Positions 56,526 through 64,000 of a DNA stretch of 64,000 bases are shown one piece after another. The position numbers and the translations under genes are program-made. Source of the DNA: JABFRZ01 sp964631945 (lineage in GTDB: Bacteria > Planctomycetota > UBA1135 > GCA-002686595); contig CAZWAY010000002.1 of assembly GCA_964631945.1 (NCBI GenBank), positions 1 to 64,000 on the forward strand, in the 5' to 3' direction. Position 1 is the stretch's first letter; each line of letters opens with the position of its first letter. Under the pieces are notes generated by a model, which ran no database searches, was not told the DNA's origin, and worked only from the letters and a program-made list of their open reading frames with translations.

Positions 56526-58256
56526 CTAGGGCACGAACGCGCGCGTCGCCACCGCCTCCGCGAGCTCGAGCGCTCCCCCGATCGGGGGTGGGGCGAGCGC
56601 CGTGAGCACGCCCTCGAGCGGGCGCACGAAGCGCAGCGCGGGGTCGTCCAGCGAGCGCGTGAGCGTCACGCGGATCCGACGCAGGCCTCCCGCGTCCGCG
56701 CCCACGGCCTCGACCTCGAAGAGCTCCGTCCTCCAGCGCGTGCCGGGCTCCGGCACCGCGGCGTCGGAGAGGTACACGCGCTCGAAGGGGCCGTCCAGGA
56801 AGGGTCGCCCGAGCGTCTCGAGCTCGAAGCTGCGCTCGCCCGTGCGCGTCCAGCGCAGCGCGCGCGTCCCGCTCTGCAGCACCCAGAAGCGCACCGTGGG
56901 ATCGTCACCCTCCACGAGCCAGGTCGCGCTCAAGGTGAAGGCCTGCATCTGGCTCTCGGTCTGGAGCACGAGCACCTCGCGCTGGCCGAGCGCGCGCGGG
57001 CCCACGTCGGTGGCCAGCGCCTTCGCGCGCACGTGGCGCGCCATGCCGGGCAGCCCGTCCGCGTTCTGCACGAGCAGGTAGAGGCCCGAGCCGAGCGTGA
57101 CCGAGAGCGCCAGCGCGAGCACGCCCGCGCGGCGCCCACGCGAGAGGGCGGGCCAGCGCGCGCGCTCCGCCTGCCACGCGCGCGCGAGCAGGGCCGCGGC
57201 CCCGATCGCGGGCACGAACAGCAGCCGGTCGGCGGGCGCCACGCCGCCCTGGGGCACGAGGAAGAGCAGCGTCCACAGACCCGGGATCAGGCGCTCGCCG
57301 CGCGGCACGCGGCGCAGGATCCACGCCGCGAGCGGCCAGCCCGCCAGCACTCCGAGCACGGTCAGGCCCGGCTGCGCGGCCGGGAACAGCGTCACGAGAT
57401 CGAGCGGCAGCGGGCCGAGCAGCGCCAGCACGCCCGCGCCCGACAGCGTCGAGAGGTTGGCGAGGAAGCGCCCCGGATCGCTCCAGGGCGTGGCGTAGAA
57501 CAGGCTCCGCGTCCCGTAGCCGCACAGCGCCAGGAAGGCGAGGTGCGCGCCGAACAGGAGCACGCCGGCCAGCGCCGGTCGCGCGCGCCCGCGCAGGGCC
57601 GACACCAGCGCCACCACCAGCAGCGCGAAGGCGCCGGACTCCTTGGACAAGGCCGCGGCGAGGCCGAGCGCGAGCGCGAGGCCGCTGCGCCCGCGCAGCA
57701 CGGCCAGGAGCGCGCCCGTGGCCGCCAGGGCCTCGAACAGCGAGTTCCGGTTGGCGATCCAGCCGACCGCGATCGAGCTCGCGTCCGAGAGCGCGAACAC
57801 CGAGAGCGCCAGCGTGGCCGTGCGCGGCGCGAGCCCGAGGGCGCGATAGAGGCGTTCCACCAGCACGAGCAGCGCCAGCCACAGGAGCAGGTTGGTGGCG
57901 TGGTAGCCCAGCGGACGCGCACCCCACAGCGCGTGGTCGAGCATGAGCGCGAGGCTCGTGAGCGGCCGGAAGAAGCGGATCTTCCAGTCGCTCGCCGTCC
58001 ACCACGGCAGGCTGCCGCGCGCGCTCCCGAACTCGGCCCAGTCCTCGGCCGTGCCGAAGTCGTACAGGTTCCAGCGCGGGACCGGCGTGGGCGGGGCGTC
58101 CTCGGCCAGCACGAGCTGGTGCACGTAGTCGTCGGCGAAGAATCCGACCGTGAGGGTCGGGAGCTGCAGCAGCAGCCCGGCCAAGAGCACCAGCGCGAGC
58201 CCGACGCGCCAGGCGGGCGCGAGCGGACTCGGGCCCGCGATTCGGATCGGCTCCAT
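56526..58256 (-). CDS. polytopic membrane protein, GT-C glycosyltransferase-like
   Basis: 576 residues with ten or more hydrophobic segments. A loop after the first helix has FFADDYVHQLVLAED, the acidic DDY-type motif of GT-C/PMT-fold enzymes, and RFFRPLTSLALMLDHALWG is typical of this group. The C-terminal 170 residues form a soluble beta-rich domain. It probably glycosylates lipid or protein on the outer face of the membrane; donor and acceptor unknown. It follows rdgB by 38 bp on the same strand. Confidence 0.75.
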   Translation of the reverse strand: MEPIRIAGPSPLAPAWRVGLALVLLAGLLLQLPTLTVGFFADDYVHQLVLAEDAPPTPVPRWNLYDFGTAEDWAEFGSARGSLPWWTASDWKIRFFRPLTSLALMLDHALWGARPLGYHATNLLLWLALLVLVERLYRALGLAPRTATLALSVFALSDASSIAVGWIANRNSLFEALAATGALLAVLRGRSGLALALGLAAALSKESGAFALLVVALVSALRGRARPALAGVLLFGAHLAFLALCGYGTRSLFYATPWSDPGRFLANLSTLSGAGVLALLGPLPLDLVTLFPAAQPGLTVLGVLAGWPLAAWILRRVPRGERLIPGLWTLLFLVPQGGVAPADRLLFVPAIGAAALLARAWQAERARWPALSRGRRAGVLALALSVTLGSGLYLLVQNADGLPGMARHVRAKALATDVGPRALGQREVLVLQTESQMQAFTLSATWLVEGDDPTVRFWVLQSGTRALRWTRTGERSFELETLGRPFLDGPFERVYLSDAAVPEPGTRWRTELFEVEAVGADAGGLRRIRVTLTRSLDDPALRFVRPLEGVLTALAPPPIGGALELAEAVATRAFVP

Positions 58257-58294
58257 CGTGGGCGCGGAGTCTACGGCGCCCGCCGATCACCGAC

Positions 58295-58924
58295 TCAGGT
58301 GGCGGCCGGCTCGCTCGGCAGCACCTTGCCGAGGCGCGCGCCCAGGGCGCGCAGCGCGCGCCCACGGTGGCTGATGGCGGCCTTCTCCGCGCCGCTCAGC
58401 TCGGCGAAGCCGCGCCCGCTCTGCTGGAAGCCCGGTTCGGTGAACAGGAACAGCGGGTCGTAGCCGAAGTCGCCGGTGCCGCGCGGCGCCGGCAGGATGC
58501 GTCCGCTGGCGTCGCCCTCGACCTCCAGCGCGAGCGTGCCGTCGGGGCGCGCCAGCGCGAGCGCGCACACGAAGCGCGCGGCGCGGCGCTCGCGCGGCAG
58601 GCCGGCCAGGGCCGCCAGCAGCTTCGCGTTGTTGCGCGCGTCGTCGGCCGGTTCGCCGGCCCAGCGCGCCGAGTGCACGCCCGGTTCGCCGCCCAGGGCC
58701 TCGACCTCCAGGCCCGAATCGTCGGCCAGCGCCCACAGGCCGCTGGCCTTGGCCGCGCTCACGGCCTTCTTGGCGGCGTTGAGCGCGAAGGTCGGCTGGT
58801 CCTCCTCGACCGGCGGCAGGGGCGCGACCTTGTCGGGCGACACGAGCGTGATCTCGAATGGCGCGAGCAACAGCTCGAGCTCGCGCCGCTTCTTCGGGTT
58901 CTGGCTGGCGATCAGGATTTCCAA
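58295..58924 (-). CDS. rdgB: non-canonical purine NTP pyrophosphatase (dITP/XTP)
   Basis: 209 residues. Typical RdgB/HAM1 motifs: ILIASQNPKKRRELELLL at the start, TFALNAAKKAVSAAKASG, ALADDSGLEVEALGGEPGVH and GDFGYDPLFLF. It removes dITP, ITP and XTP from the nucleotide pool. It is 30 bp downstream of rph, the standard rph-rdgB pair. Confidence 0.96.
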   Translation of the reverse strand: MEILIASQNPKKRRELELLLAPFEITLVSPDKVAPLPPVEEDQPTFALNAAKKAVSAAKASGLWALADDSGLEVEALGGEPGVHSARWAGEPADDARNNAKLLAALAGLPRERRAARFVCALALARPDGTLALEVEGDASGRILPAPRGTGDFGYDPLFLFTEPGFQQSGRGFAELSGAEKAAISHRGRALRALGARLGKVLPSEPAAT

Positions 58925-58954
58925 GGTGGGCTCGCGTGGGCGGGTGGGCCGGCG

Positions 58955-59674
58955 CTATCCGGTTTCGAGGGCGGTGCGTTGCAGCTCGAAGATGCGCCGG
59001 ATGGCGCCCTCGCCGAGTTCGAGCATGGCCTGCAGCTGGGTTTTCGAGAACGGCGCGCCCTCGGCTGCGCCCTGCACCTCGACGAAATCGCCCTCGCCGG
59101 TCATGACCAGGTTGACGTCGGCCTCGGCCTTGCTGTCCTCGCCGTAGTTGAGGTCGCACAGCACCTCGCCGCCGAAGATGCCGACCGAGACCGCGCCCAG
59201 CTGGCTCTTGAGCGGCCAGGCGCGCAGGAGGCGCGACTTGTCCATGGCCTTCAGGCAGTCGACCAGCGCCACGTAGGAGCCGGTGATGGCCGCCGTGCGC
59301 GTGCCGCCGTCGGCCTGCAGCACGTCGCAGTCGATCCACAGCGTGCGCTCGGTCAGCTTGGCGAGATCGACCACGGCGCGCAGCGCGCGCCCGATCAGGC
59401 GCTGGATCTCGACCGAGCGTCCGTCGAGCTTGCCGTTGCGGTCGCGCTGCTTGCGTCCCGGCGTCGAGGCCGGGAGCATGCCGTACTCGGCCGTCAGCCA
59501 GCCCTGGCCCTTGTTCTGCAGGAAGGGCGGCACGCCGTCGACCCAGGTGGCCGTGCACAGCACGCGCGTGTCGCCGAACGAGCACAGCACCGAGCCCGGC
59601 GCCGTCTTCAGGAAGCGACGCTCGAAGCGGATGGGGCGCAGGTCGCCGGGAGCTCGTCCGTCCTTGCGGGGCAT
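58955..59674 (-). CDS. rph: ribonuclease PH
   Basis: 239 residues from the ATG at 59674; an upstream ATG would only add 32 non-family residues. RGRAPGDLRPIRFERRFLK, SFGDTRVLCTATW, GWLTAEYGMLPASTPGRK and DGGTRTAAITGSYVAL are classical. It phosphorolytically trims tRNA 3' ends. The nucleotide-pool and tRNA-maturation pair rph-rdgB lies downstream of birA. Confidence 0.96.
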   Translation of the reverse strand: MPRKDGRAPGDLRPIRFERRFLKTAPGSVLCSFGDTRVLCTATWVDGVPPFLQNKGQGWLTAEYGMLPASTPGRKQRDRNGKLDGRSVEIQRLIGRALRAVVDLAKLTERTLWIDCDVLQADGGTRTAAITGSYVALVDCLKAMDKSRLLRAWPLKSQLGAVSVGIFGGEVLCDLNYGEDSKAEADVNLVMTGEGDFVEVQGAAEGAPFSKTQLQAMLELGEGAIRRIFELQRTALETG

Positions 59675-59714
59675 GGGGCGCCGATTGTAGCGACGTGTGC
59701 GCGCGAGCGTCGGC

Positions 59715-60470
59715 TCAATCGAGCGCTTCGACGCCCTGCGCGTGCTCGAGTGGCACGCGCGTGCGTCCACCCTTGGCGAGCGCGAGCTCGAGACCGTCCA
59801 GCGTCAGTCCGAGCAGGCGCCCGACGTTCGTCTCGCGTCCCGCACGGATCCGCACCGTCCGACCCAGCAGCTCGCCGGCGCGCGCGTAGTCGGCCGCGAT
59901 CGCGGCCGGAGCCGCGCAAGCCTGTTCCAGGCGAGGCGCGAGCGTCGAGCGCAGGCCCCCCAGGGCCTCGGCCAGCGTCCAGCCCAGCCCGAGCCGGGCG
60001 AGGCTCGTCACCGCGCGCTCGCGCACGAGTTCGGGCGGGAACTCGCGCTGCAGCACGTTGAGCCCGACCCCGACCACCGCGTGCGGCCGCGCCGGATCGA
60101 GCCCGCGCGTCTCCACCAGGATGCCCGCCAGCTTGGCGAGCGTGCCGTCCAGCTCGGGCACGAGCACGTCGTTCGGCCACTTCAGGCGCGCGCTCTCCAC
60201 GCCGAGCGTGCGCACGCCCTCCAGGACGCCGAGGCCCGCCGCCATCGTCAGCGCCGCCGGATGCGGCGCCGCCGCCGGCAGCAGCACGAGCGAGAGGTAC
60301 AGCCCCTCGCCGCTCGGACTGCTCCAGCCGCGCCCGAGCCGCCCGCGCCCGGCCGTCTGGCCTTCGGCCACGTGCACGTCGCCGTGCCGTGCCGTGCCCG
60401 CCGCGATGGCCGCGAGCGCGCGCTCGTTGGTCGAGTCGACGAGACCGTGCTGGAAGAGGCGAGCGTTCAC
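59715..60470 (-). CDS. birA: biotin--protein ligase, catalytic type without DNA-binding domain
   Basis: 251 residues. The biotinyl-AMP loop reads GQTAGRGRLGRGWSSP, with LYLSLVLLP, KWPNDVLVPE and KLAGILVE. The C-terminal SH3-like domain is at RAGELLGRTVRIRAG. An N-terminal helix-turn-helix is absent, so it should not be a bio-operon repressor. It attaches biotin to carboxylases. It follows the beta-lactamase/PQQ gene by 57 bp. Confidence 0.94.
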   Translation of the reverse strand: MNARLFQHGLVDSTNERALAAIAAGTARHGDVHVAEGQTAGRGRLGRGWSSPSGEGLYLSLVLLPAAAPHPAALTMAAGLGVLEGVRTLGVESARLKWPNDVLVPELDGTLAKLAGILVETRGLDPARPHAVVGVGLNVLQREFPPELVRERAVTSLARLGLGWTLAEALGGLRSTLAPRLEQACAAPAAIAADYARAGELLGRTVRIRAGRETNVGRLLGLTLDGLELALAKGGRTRVPLEHAQGVEALD

Positions 60471-60527
60471 GCGGCGGTGGGATCGTGCGGATCAGGCCGC
60501 GCGCGCGCGGCGCGCGTCGGCGGCCGC

Positions 60528-62969
60528 TCACTCGGCCTCCGCCAGGCAGTAGAGGTGGCTGCGCCCGCGCAGGTACAGCTCCGCGCCGACGAAGGCCGGC
60601 GTCGCGTCGAACTCGTCGTCGAGCGTGTTGGTCGCCAGGATCTCGAAGGTCTCGCTGGCGCGTACGACCACGGTCGTGCCCTCGCGCGAGGTCAGGTAGA
60701 TCCGCCCGTCCGCCACGATCGGCGAGGAGTGGATCGTGCGCGCGCCGGTCAGCCGCGCGCCGAGGTAGACCTCCGCGCCCGAGGCCGCCCTGAGGCAATT
60801 CAGCACGCCGGTGCTGTCGCGCAGGAAGTAGAGCCGGCCCTCGTGCACGAGCGGCGTGGGGACGTAGGAGGCGTCGCGCTTGCGCGTCCACAGCAGGCCG
60901 TGCTCCGCGTCGACCGCGCCCTTGGCCCGCGCCAGGTCGATGGCCTGGATCACGTCGCCCTGGTAGTTGCTCATCACGAACAGCACCCCGTCCCACACGA
61001 GCGGCGAGTTGACCGGGTTCTTCGACATGCCGGCCGCGCTCCAGACCGGCTCGCCCGTGGCGAGGTCGTAGGCGCGCGTCGCGTCGCTGCCGGTCAGGAT
61101 CACCTGCGCGCGTTCGCCGACGCGCGTCACCAGCGGCGAGCCCCAGCTCGAGTCGGTCTCGCGCGCGCGGCGCCAGCGCTCGGCCCCGCTCCCGAGCTCG
61201 AAGGCCGCCACGAAGGAGGGCCCCTCGTGGTCCCACTGCACGACGATCGTGTCCTCGTACACGGCCGGGGTGGAGCCCTCGCCGAAGGCCGCCAGCGTGG
61301 TCATGTCGCCCAGGTCCTTCGACCACAGCACCCTGCCCGCGAGGTCGAGCACGTACAGGCCGTGCGAGCCGAAGAACGCCACCAGTCGCTCGCCGCTGCG
61401 CGTGAGCGAGGCCGAGGCGTGCGAGCCCGTCACGTGGCCCTTCTCGTGCGGTGTCTCCTCCTTCACCACCGTCTGCCAGGCCGTCTGGCCGCCGGCGCGC
61501 TCGAGCGCGAGCACCACGAAGCGGTGCGGGCCGTCGGCCTGGGGCGGGCCGGGCTGCGCTCGCGCCTCGACCCCGGGCTCGAGCTGGGCGAGGTCGATCG
61601 CCGTGGTGAGGTAGATGCGTTCCCCGTACACGAGCGGCGAGGAGTTCCCGAGGCCCGGCAGCTCGCGCTTCCAGCGCACGTTCTTGCCCTCGCCCCACTC
61701 GAGCGGCGGCCGCGCGTCGGCGGCCGCCACGCCGTTCCCGGACGGTCCGCGCCAGCTCGGCCAGTCGCCGGCCTGCGCGCGGCCCTGGAACTCCCGGATC
61801 AGCAGCGTCGCGACCTCGTCGGTGGCCTCCTGCGCGGCCGGTGTGGCCGTGTTGACCGTCACCAGCGCCGCGACGCCGTTGTCGAGCCCGAGCCAGGTCA
61901 CGCAGTACCACATCGTGTTCGAGCCGTTGTGCCACAGCGCCGTGCCGTCGCCCCCGGCCCAGGGGCGCTTCTCGAACACCCAGCCGAAGCCGTAGCCCTG
62001 GCCGGGACCCTCGTAGGGCGTGTGCAGGCGCGCGAAGGTCGCGCGCGTCAGCGTGAGCTCGCCGACCCTCACGTCGCCGCGGAAACCGCGCAGGTGCAGC
62101 TGCACGTACTTGGCCCAGTCGGCCAGCGAGGCGTGAACCGTGCCGGCCGGCCCGAGCGCGGCCGGGTTGTCGGCCAGCGGGCCTGGCTCGAGCCCCTGGC
62201 CGCCGGCGCCGTGCCCGCGCGGTTGGTCGAGGGCTGCGCTCGTGCCCGGCGCTCCGAAGCCCGCGCTCTTCATGCCGAGCGGCTCGAACAGGAGCTCGCG
62301 CATCAGCGTCTCCCACGGCTTGCCGGTCACGACCTCGGCCACGTGCCCGGCGATCACGAAGCCGGTGTTCGAGTACAGGAAAGCCGTGCGCGGCGGATGA
62401 CTCGGCCCCGCTTCGAGCGCCGCGCGCGTCAGCTCCGCGCGCTGCTCGACCAGGCTCTTCGCGCTGCCGCGCAGCGCCAGGAACAGGCCCATGTCCGGGT
62501 TCGCCGGCAGACCCGCGCGGTGCGAGAGCAGCTCGACCAGCGTCACCTCGAGCAGCTCCGGATCGCCGTCCGCGACCAGGTCGGGCAGGTATTCGCCGAG
62601 CGGCGTCTCCCAGGCGAGGTCGCCGCGCGTGACGAGCAGCGCGATCAGCGTGGCCGTCATCGACTTCGTGCACGAGCCGAGGTGCCACAGGTCGTCCTTC
62701 GTGACGAGCACGTCCTTGTCCGCGCGTCGCTTGCCGGCGACCCAGACCTCCGCCGGACCCTCGAGCGTGACGAGCGCGCCCCCCAGCGCCGGCAGGTCGG
62801 CCGCGGCGCGGATCGCCTCGATGCGCGCCCCGAGATCGGGTGCCTCTTCGACGTGCGCAGCTTCGACGTGCACAGCTTCGACGTGCACAGCTTCGACGTG
62901 CACAGCTTCGACGTGCGCAGTGGCCGCGAGCCCGAGCGCGGTGCAGCAGGCGAGCCCTAGATGCTTCAT
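60528..62969 (-). CDS. beta-lactamase-like serine hydrolase fused to PQQ-type beta-propeller
   Basis: 813 residues. A signal peptide (GLACCTALGLAA) is followed by a HVEAV-type pentapeptide tract. The first 390 residues are a class-C beta-lactamase/esterase fold: SxxK is LGSCTKSMTATLIAL and the YxN element is LYSNTGFVIAGHV. The C-terminal 400 residues are a PQQ/WD-like propeller with GVLFVMSNYQGDVIQAIDLA, SYVPTPLVHEGRLYFLRDS and SSPIVADGRIYLTSREG. The second half begins at DWPSWRGPSGNGVA, the canonical start of planctomycete PQQ-repeat proteins, which supports a fusion of two exported modules. Possible cell-wall or ester hydrolysis with an anchoring propeller. Confidence 0.88.
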   Translation of the reverse strand: MKHLGLACCTALGLAATAHVEAVHVEAVHVEAVHVEAAHVEEAPDLGARIEAIRAAADLPALGGALVTLEGPAEVWVAGKRRADKDVLVTKDDLWHLGSCTKSMTATLIALLVTRGDLAWETPLGEYLPDLVADGDPELLEVTLVELLSHRAGLPANPDMGLFLALRGSAKSLVEQRAELTRAALEAGPSHPPRTAFLYSNTGFVIAGHVAEVVTGKPWETLMRELLFEPLGMKSAGFGAPGTSAALDQPRGHGAGGQGLEPGPLADNPAALGPAGTVHASLADWAKYVQLHLRGFRGDVRVGELTLTRATFARLHTPYEGPGQGYGFGWVFEKRPWAGGDGTALWHNGSNTMWYCVTWLGLDNGVAALVTVNTATPAAQEATDEVATLLIREFQGRAQAGDWPSWRGPSGNGVAAADARPPLEWGEGKNVRWKRELPGLGNSSPLVYGERIYLTTAIDLAQLEPGVEARAQPGPPQADGPHRFVVLALERAGGQTAWQTVVKEETPHEKGHVTGSHASASLTRSGERLVAFFGSHGLYVLDLAGRVLWSKDLGDMTTLAAFGEGSTPAVYEDTIVVQWDHEGPSFVAAFELGSGAERWRRARETDSSWGSPLVTRVGERAQVILTGSDATRAYDLATGEPVWSAAGMSKNPVNSPLVWDGVLFVMSNYQGDVIQAIDLARAKGAVDAEHGLLWTRKRDASYVPTPLVHEGRLYFLRDSTGVLNCLRAASGAEVYLGARLTGARTIHSSPIVADGRIYLTSREGTTVVVRASETFEILATNTLDDEFDATPAFVGAELYLRGRSHLYCLAEAE
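62846..62920 (-). repeat. five 15-bp tandem repeats in the beta-lactamase/PQQ gene
   Basis: Units CTTCGACGTGC(A/G)CAG occur five times head to tail (62846-62860, 62861-62875, 62876-62890, 62891-62905, 62906-62920), encoding HVEAV/AHVEA in the N-terminal spacer. Only one base varies among them. The array is in frame (15 bp), so copy-number change would alter spacer length without frameshift. Confidence 0.95.
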
Positions 62970-63029
62970 GCCCGCATGCTACACGCTGCGCGGCCCCGTG
63001 GACGTCACGCGCGGTTCAGGTCCTGTGTC

Positions 63030-64000
63030 TCAACCGTGGTGCGTGTGTCCGCCGCTCTCGGCCGGGGCGTGGGAGGCGTCGACCTGGATGCCGTCGCGCG
63101 TGAGTTCGTCCTTGGTCGCGTTCGTCGCCACGGTGCCCGGCGGGTTGTCGTACCAGCCGGGGTCGCCGGCGCCCTCGAGCCGCTCGCGCACCTTCAGGAT
63201 CGTGAACATGCCGCCCATCGTGATCACGTCGAAGGGGCCGCGGCCGCCCAGCATCGGGATCGAGTTCCTGGGCACGCGCATGCCCATCTCGGCCATGTCG
63301 CCCATGCCGTGCTGGCCCATCGTCATGTACTCGGGCAGGAGCTTGCGCACGCGCGCGTCGAGGTCGCCGGGATCGACGCCGATCATGTTGGGGATGCCGT
63401 GGCCCATCTGGTTCATGACGTGGTGCGTCATGTGGCAGTGCATGGCCCAGTCGCCGGGCGCGTTGGCGCTGAACTCGACCGTGCGCGTGCTGCCGACCGG
63501 GACGAGCACGGTCGTCTCGGGCCAGCGGCCGGCGACCGGGATCACGCCGCCGTCGGTCTCGGTCAGCACGAACGCATAGCCGTGCAGGTGCACGGGATGG
63601 TGGTCCATCGCCGAGAGGTTGCCGAAGCGCAGGCGCACGCGCTCGCCGACCTCGGCCACGATCGGCTGCGTGCCGGGGAAGGCCTTGGCGTTGAGGGTCA
63701 GCAGGTTGAAGTCGCTCATCGCGTTCGGGTCCGGGCGGCGCGTGCCGACCTTGATGAGCCACTCGGACAGCATGTAGACGTAGTCGCGCTCGGGCGGCGC
63801 GCTCTCCGGCACGCGCGGGTGGACCACGATCATGCCCATCAGGCCGAGCGCCATCTGGGTCATCTCGTCGTGGTGCGAGTGGTACATGAACGTGCCGTGC
63901 TGGATCAGCGTGAACTCGTAGCGGAAGGTCTCGCCCGGCAGGATCGCGCGCTGCGAGAGCCCGCCCACGCCGTCCATGCCGCTCGGCAGGAACACGCCGT
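63030..64000 (-). CDS. multicopper oxidase, start beyond the window edge
   Basis: The frame is open to the right edge, so the 5' part is missing; about 323 residues are visible. Copper sites are clear: HGTFMYHSHHDEM, HPVHLHGYAF and the T1/T3 cluster HCHMTHHVMNQM. The type 1 axial Met follows the second HxxxM. A Met-rich segment lies in the C-terminus (GQHGMGDMAEMGMRV), as in CopA/CueO-like copper-detoxifying oxidases. The stop is close to a His-rich tail (GGHTHHG). It probably oxidises Cu(I) or phenolics in the periplasm. Confidence 0.9.
   Translation of the reverse strand, partial: GVFLPSGMDGVGGLSQRAILPGETFRYEFTLIQHGTFMYHSHHDEMTQMALGLMGMIVVHPRVPESAPPERDYVYMLSEWLIKVGTRRPDPNAMSDFNLLTLNAKAFPGTQPIVAEVGERVRLRFGNLSAMDHHPVHLHGYAFVLTETDGGVIPVAGRWPETTVLVPVGSTRTVEFSANAPGDWAMHCHMTHHVMNQMGHGIPNMIGVDPGDLDARVRKLLPEYMTMGQHGMGDMAEMGMRVPRNSIPMLGGRGPFDVITMGGMFTILKVRERLEGAGDPGWYDNPPGTVATNATKDELTRDGIQVDASHAPAESGGHTHHG

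Noticed and set aside
55044..58463. Plus-strand open frame of about 1139 codons over the HTTM and GT-C genes
   Set aside because: Shadow of the real frames on both strands; low-complexity composition.
62846..62920. Short tandem repeats considered as a CRISPR array
   Set aside because: Units are 15 bp, contiguous, without spacers, and in frame inside a coding region.
59697..62960. Plus-strand open frame of about 1087 codons opposite birA and the beta-lactamase/PQQ gene
   Set aside because: It mirrors the minus-strand genes codon for codon and is Arg/His/Gly-rich; no motif or ribosome-binding site supports it.

Overview
The window is very GC-rich (roughly 70% by eye) and gene-dense, and it looks like a bacterial chromosome. 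The cell had an outer membrane: there is an LPS-export ATPase (LptB), a putative outer-membrane barrel, secreted repeat proteins and lipoproteins. Several features fit Planctomycetota or a neighbouring lineage best: two large signal peptidases with long insertions, a Ser/Thr kinase fused to a sulfatase-modifying-factor domain next to an ECF sigma factor, an IgGFc-binding-type secreted protein, HYR and FG-GAP surface proteins, and a PQQ-propeller/beta-lactamase fusion. That placement is inference; no rRNA or tRNA gene was found to confirm it.

Layout. 1-4761: two tandem secreted propeller-like repeat proteins with nearly identical 3' ends. 4884-8211: a tight three-gene operon of zinc-ribbon pseudokinase, vWA protein and divergent PurA-like enzyme, the best candidate for an undescribed system. 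8242-12840: a giant FG-GAP lipoprotein. 13148-17000: an exported TPR-CHAT protease flanked by an N-terminal and a C-terminal fragment of lost tandem copies. 17225-17695: a peroxiredoxin whose catalytic cysteine codon is in-frame UGA, with a SECIS-like hairpin directly after it; it is probably a selenoprotein. 17916-20055: a GspE/PilB-like ATPase lacking its catalytic residues, with a receiver-domain protein. 20184-22891: an IgGFc-type secreted protein and a tiny basic protein.

22904-28704: a four-gene operon (leader-like small protein, barrel, DJ-1 protein, DUF4345/metallo-beta-lactamase) divergent from a sigma-54 activator. A -24/-12 promoter and two tandem dyads between them form a self-contained regulatory circuit. 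28723-34387: GNAT and nitrilase pair, AmpG-like transporter, arylsulfotransferase-like protein, DUF1801 and MOSC proteins. 34484-40028: a YadA-head/S74 chaperone surface protein divergent from a kinase-FGE receptor, with an ECF sigma gene overlapping it convergently. 40116-45973: DUF5335-like, CBS, PAP2, DUF3108, thioesterase and coiled-coil proteins.

45999-54643 is housekeeping on the minus strand: etfBA, lptB, two lepB genes, lepA and transaldolase. 54928-58256 holds two membrane proteins (HTTM and GT-C-like). 58295-64000 holds rdgB, rph, birA, a beta-lactamase/PQQ fusion and a partial multicopper oxidase.

Functionally the window mixes core metabolism (electron transfer, translation, secretion, nucleotide hygiene) with an unusually large set of surface, signalling and conflict-like proteins. 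Coordinates and starts were set by reading frame, ribosome-binding sites and family lengths; no database search was possible.
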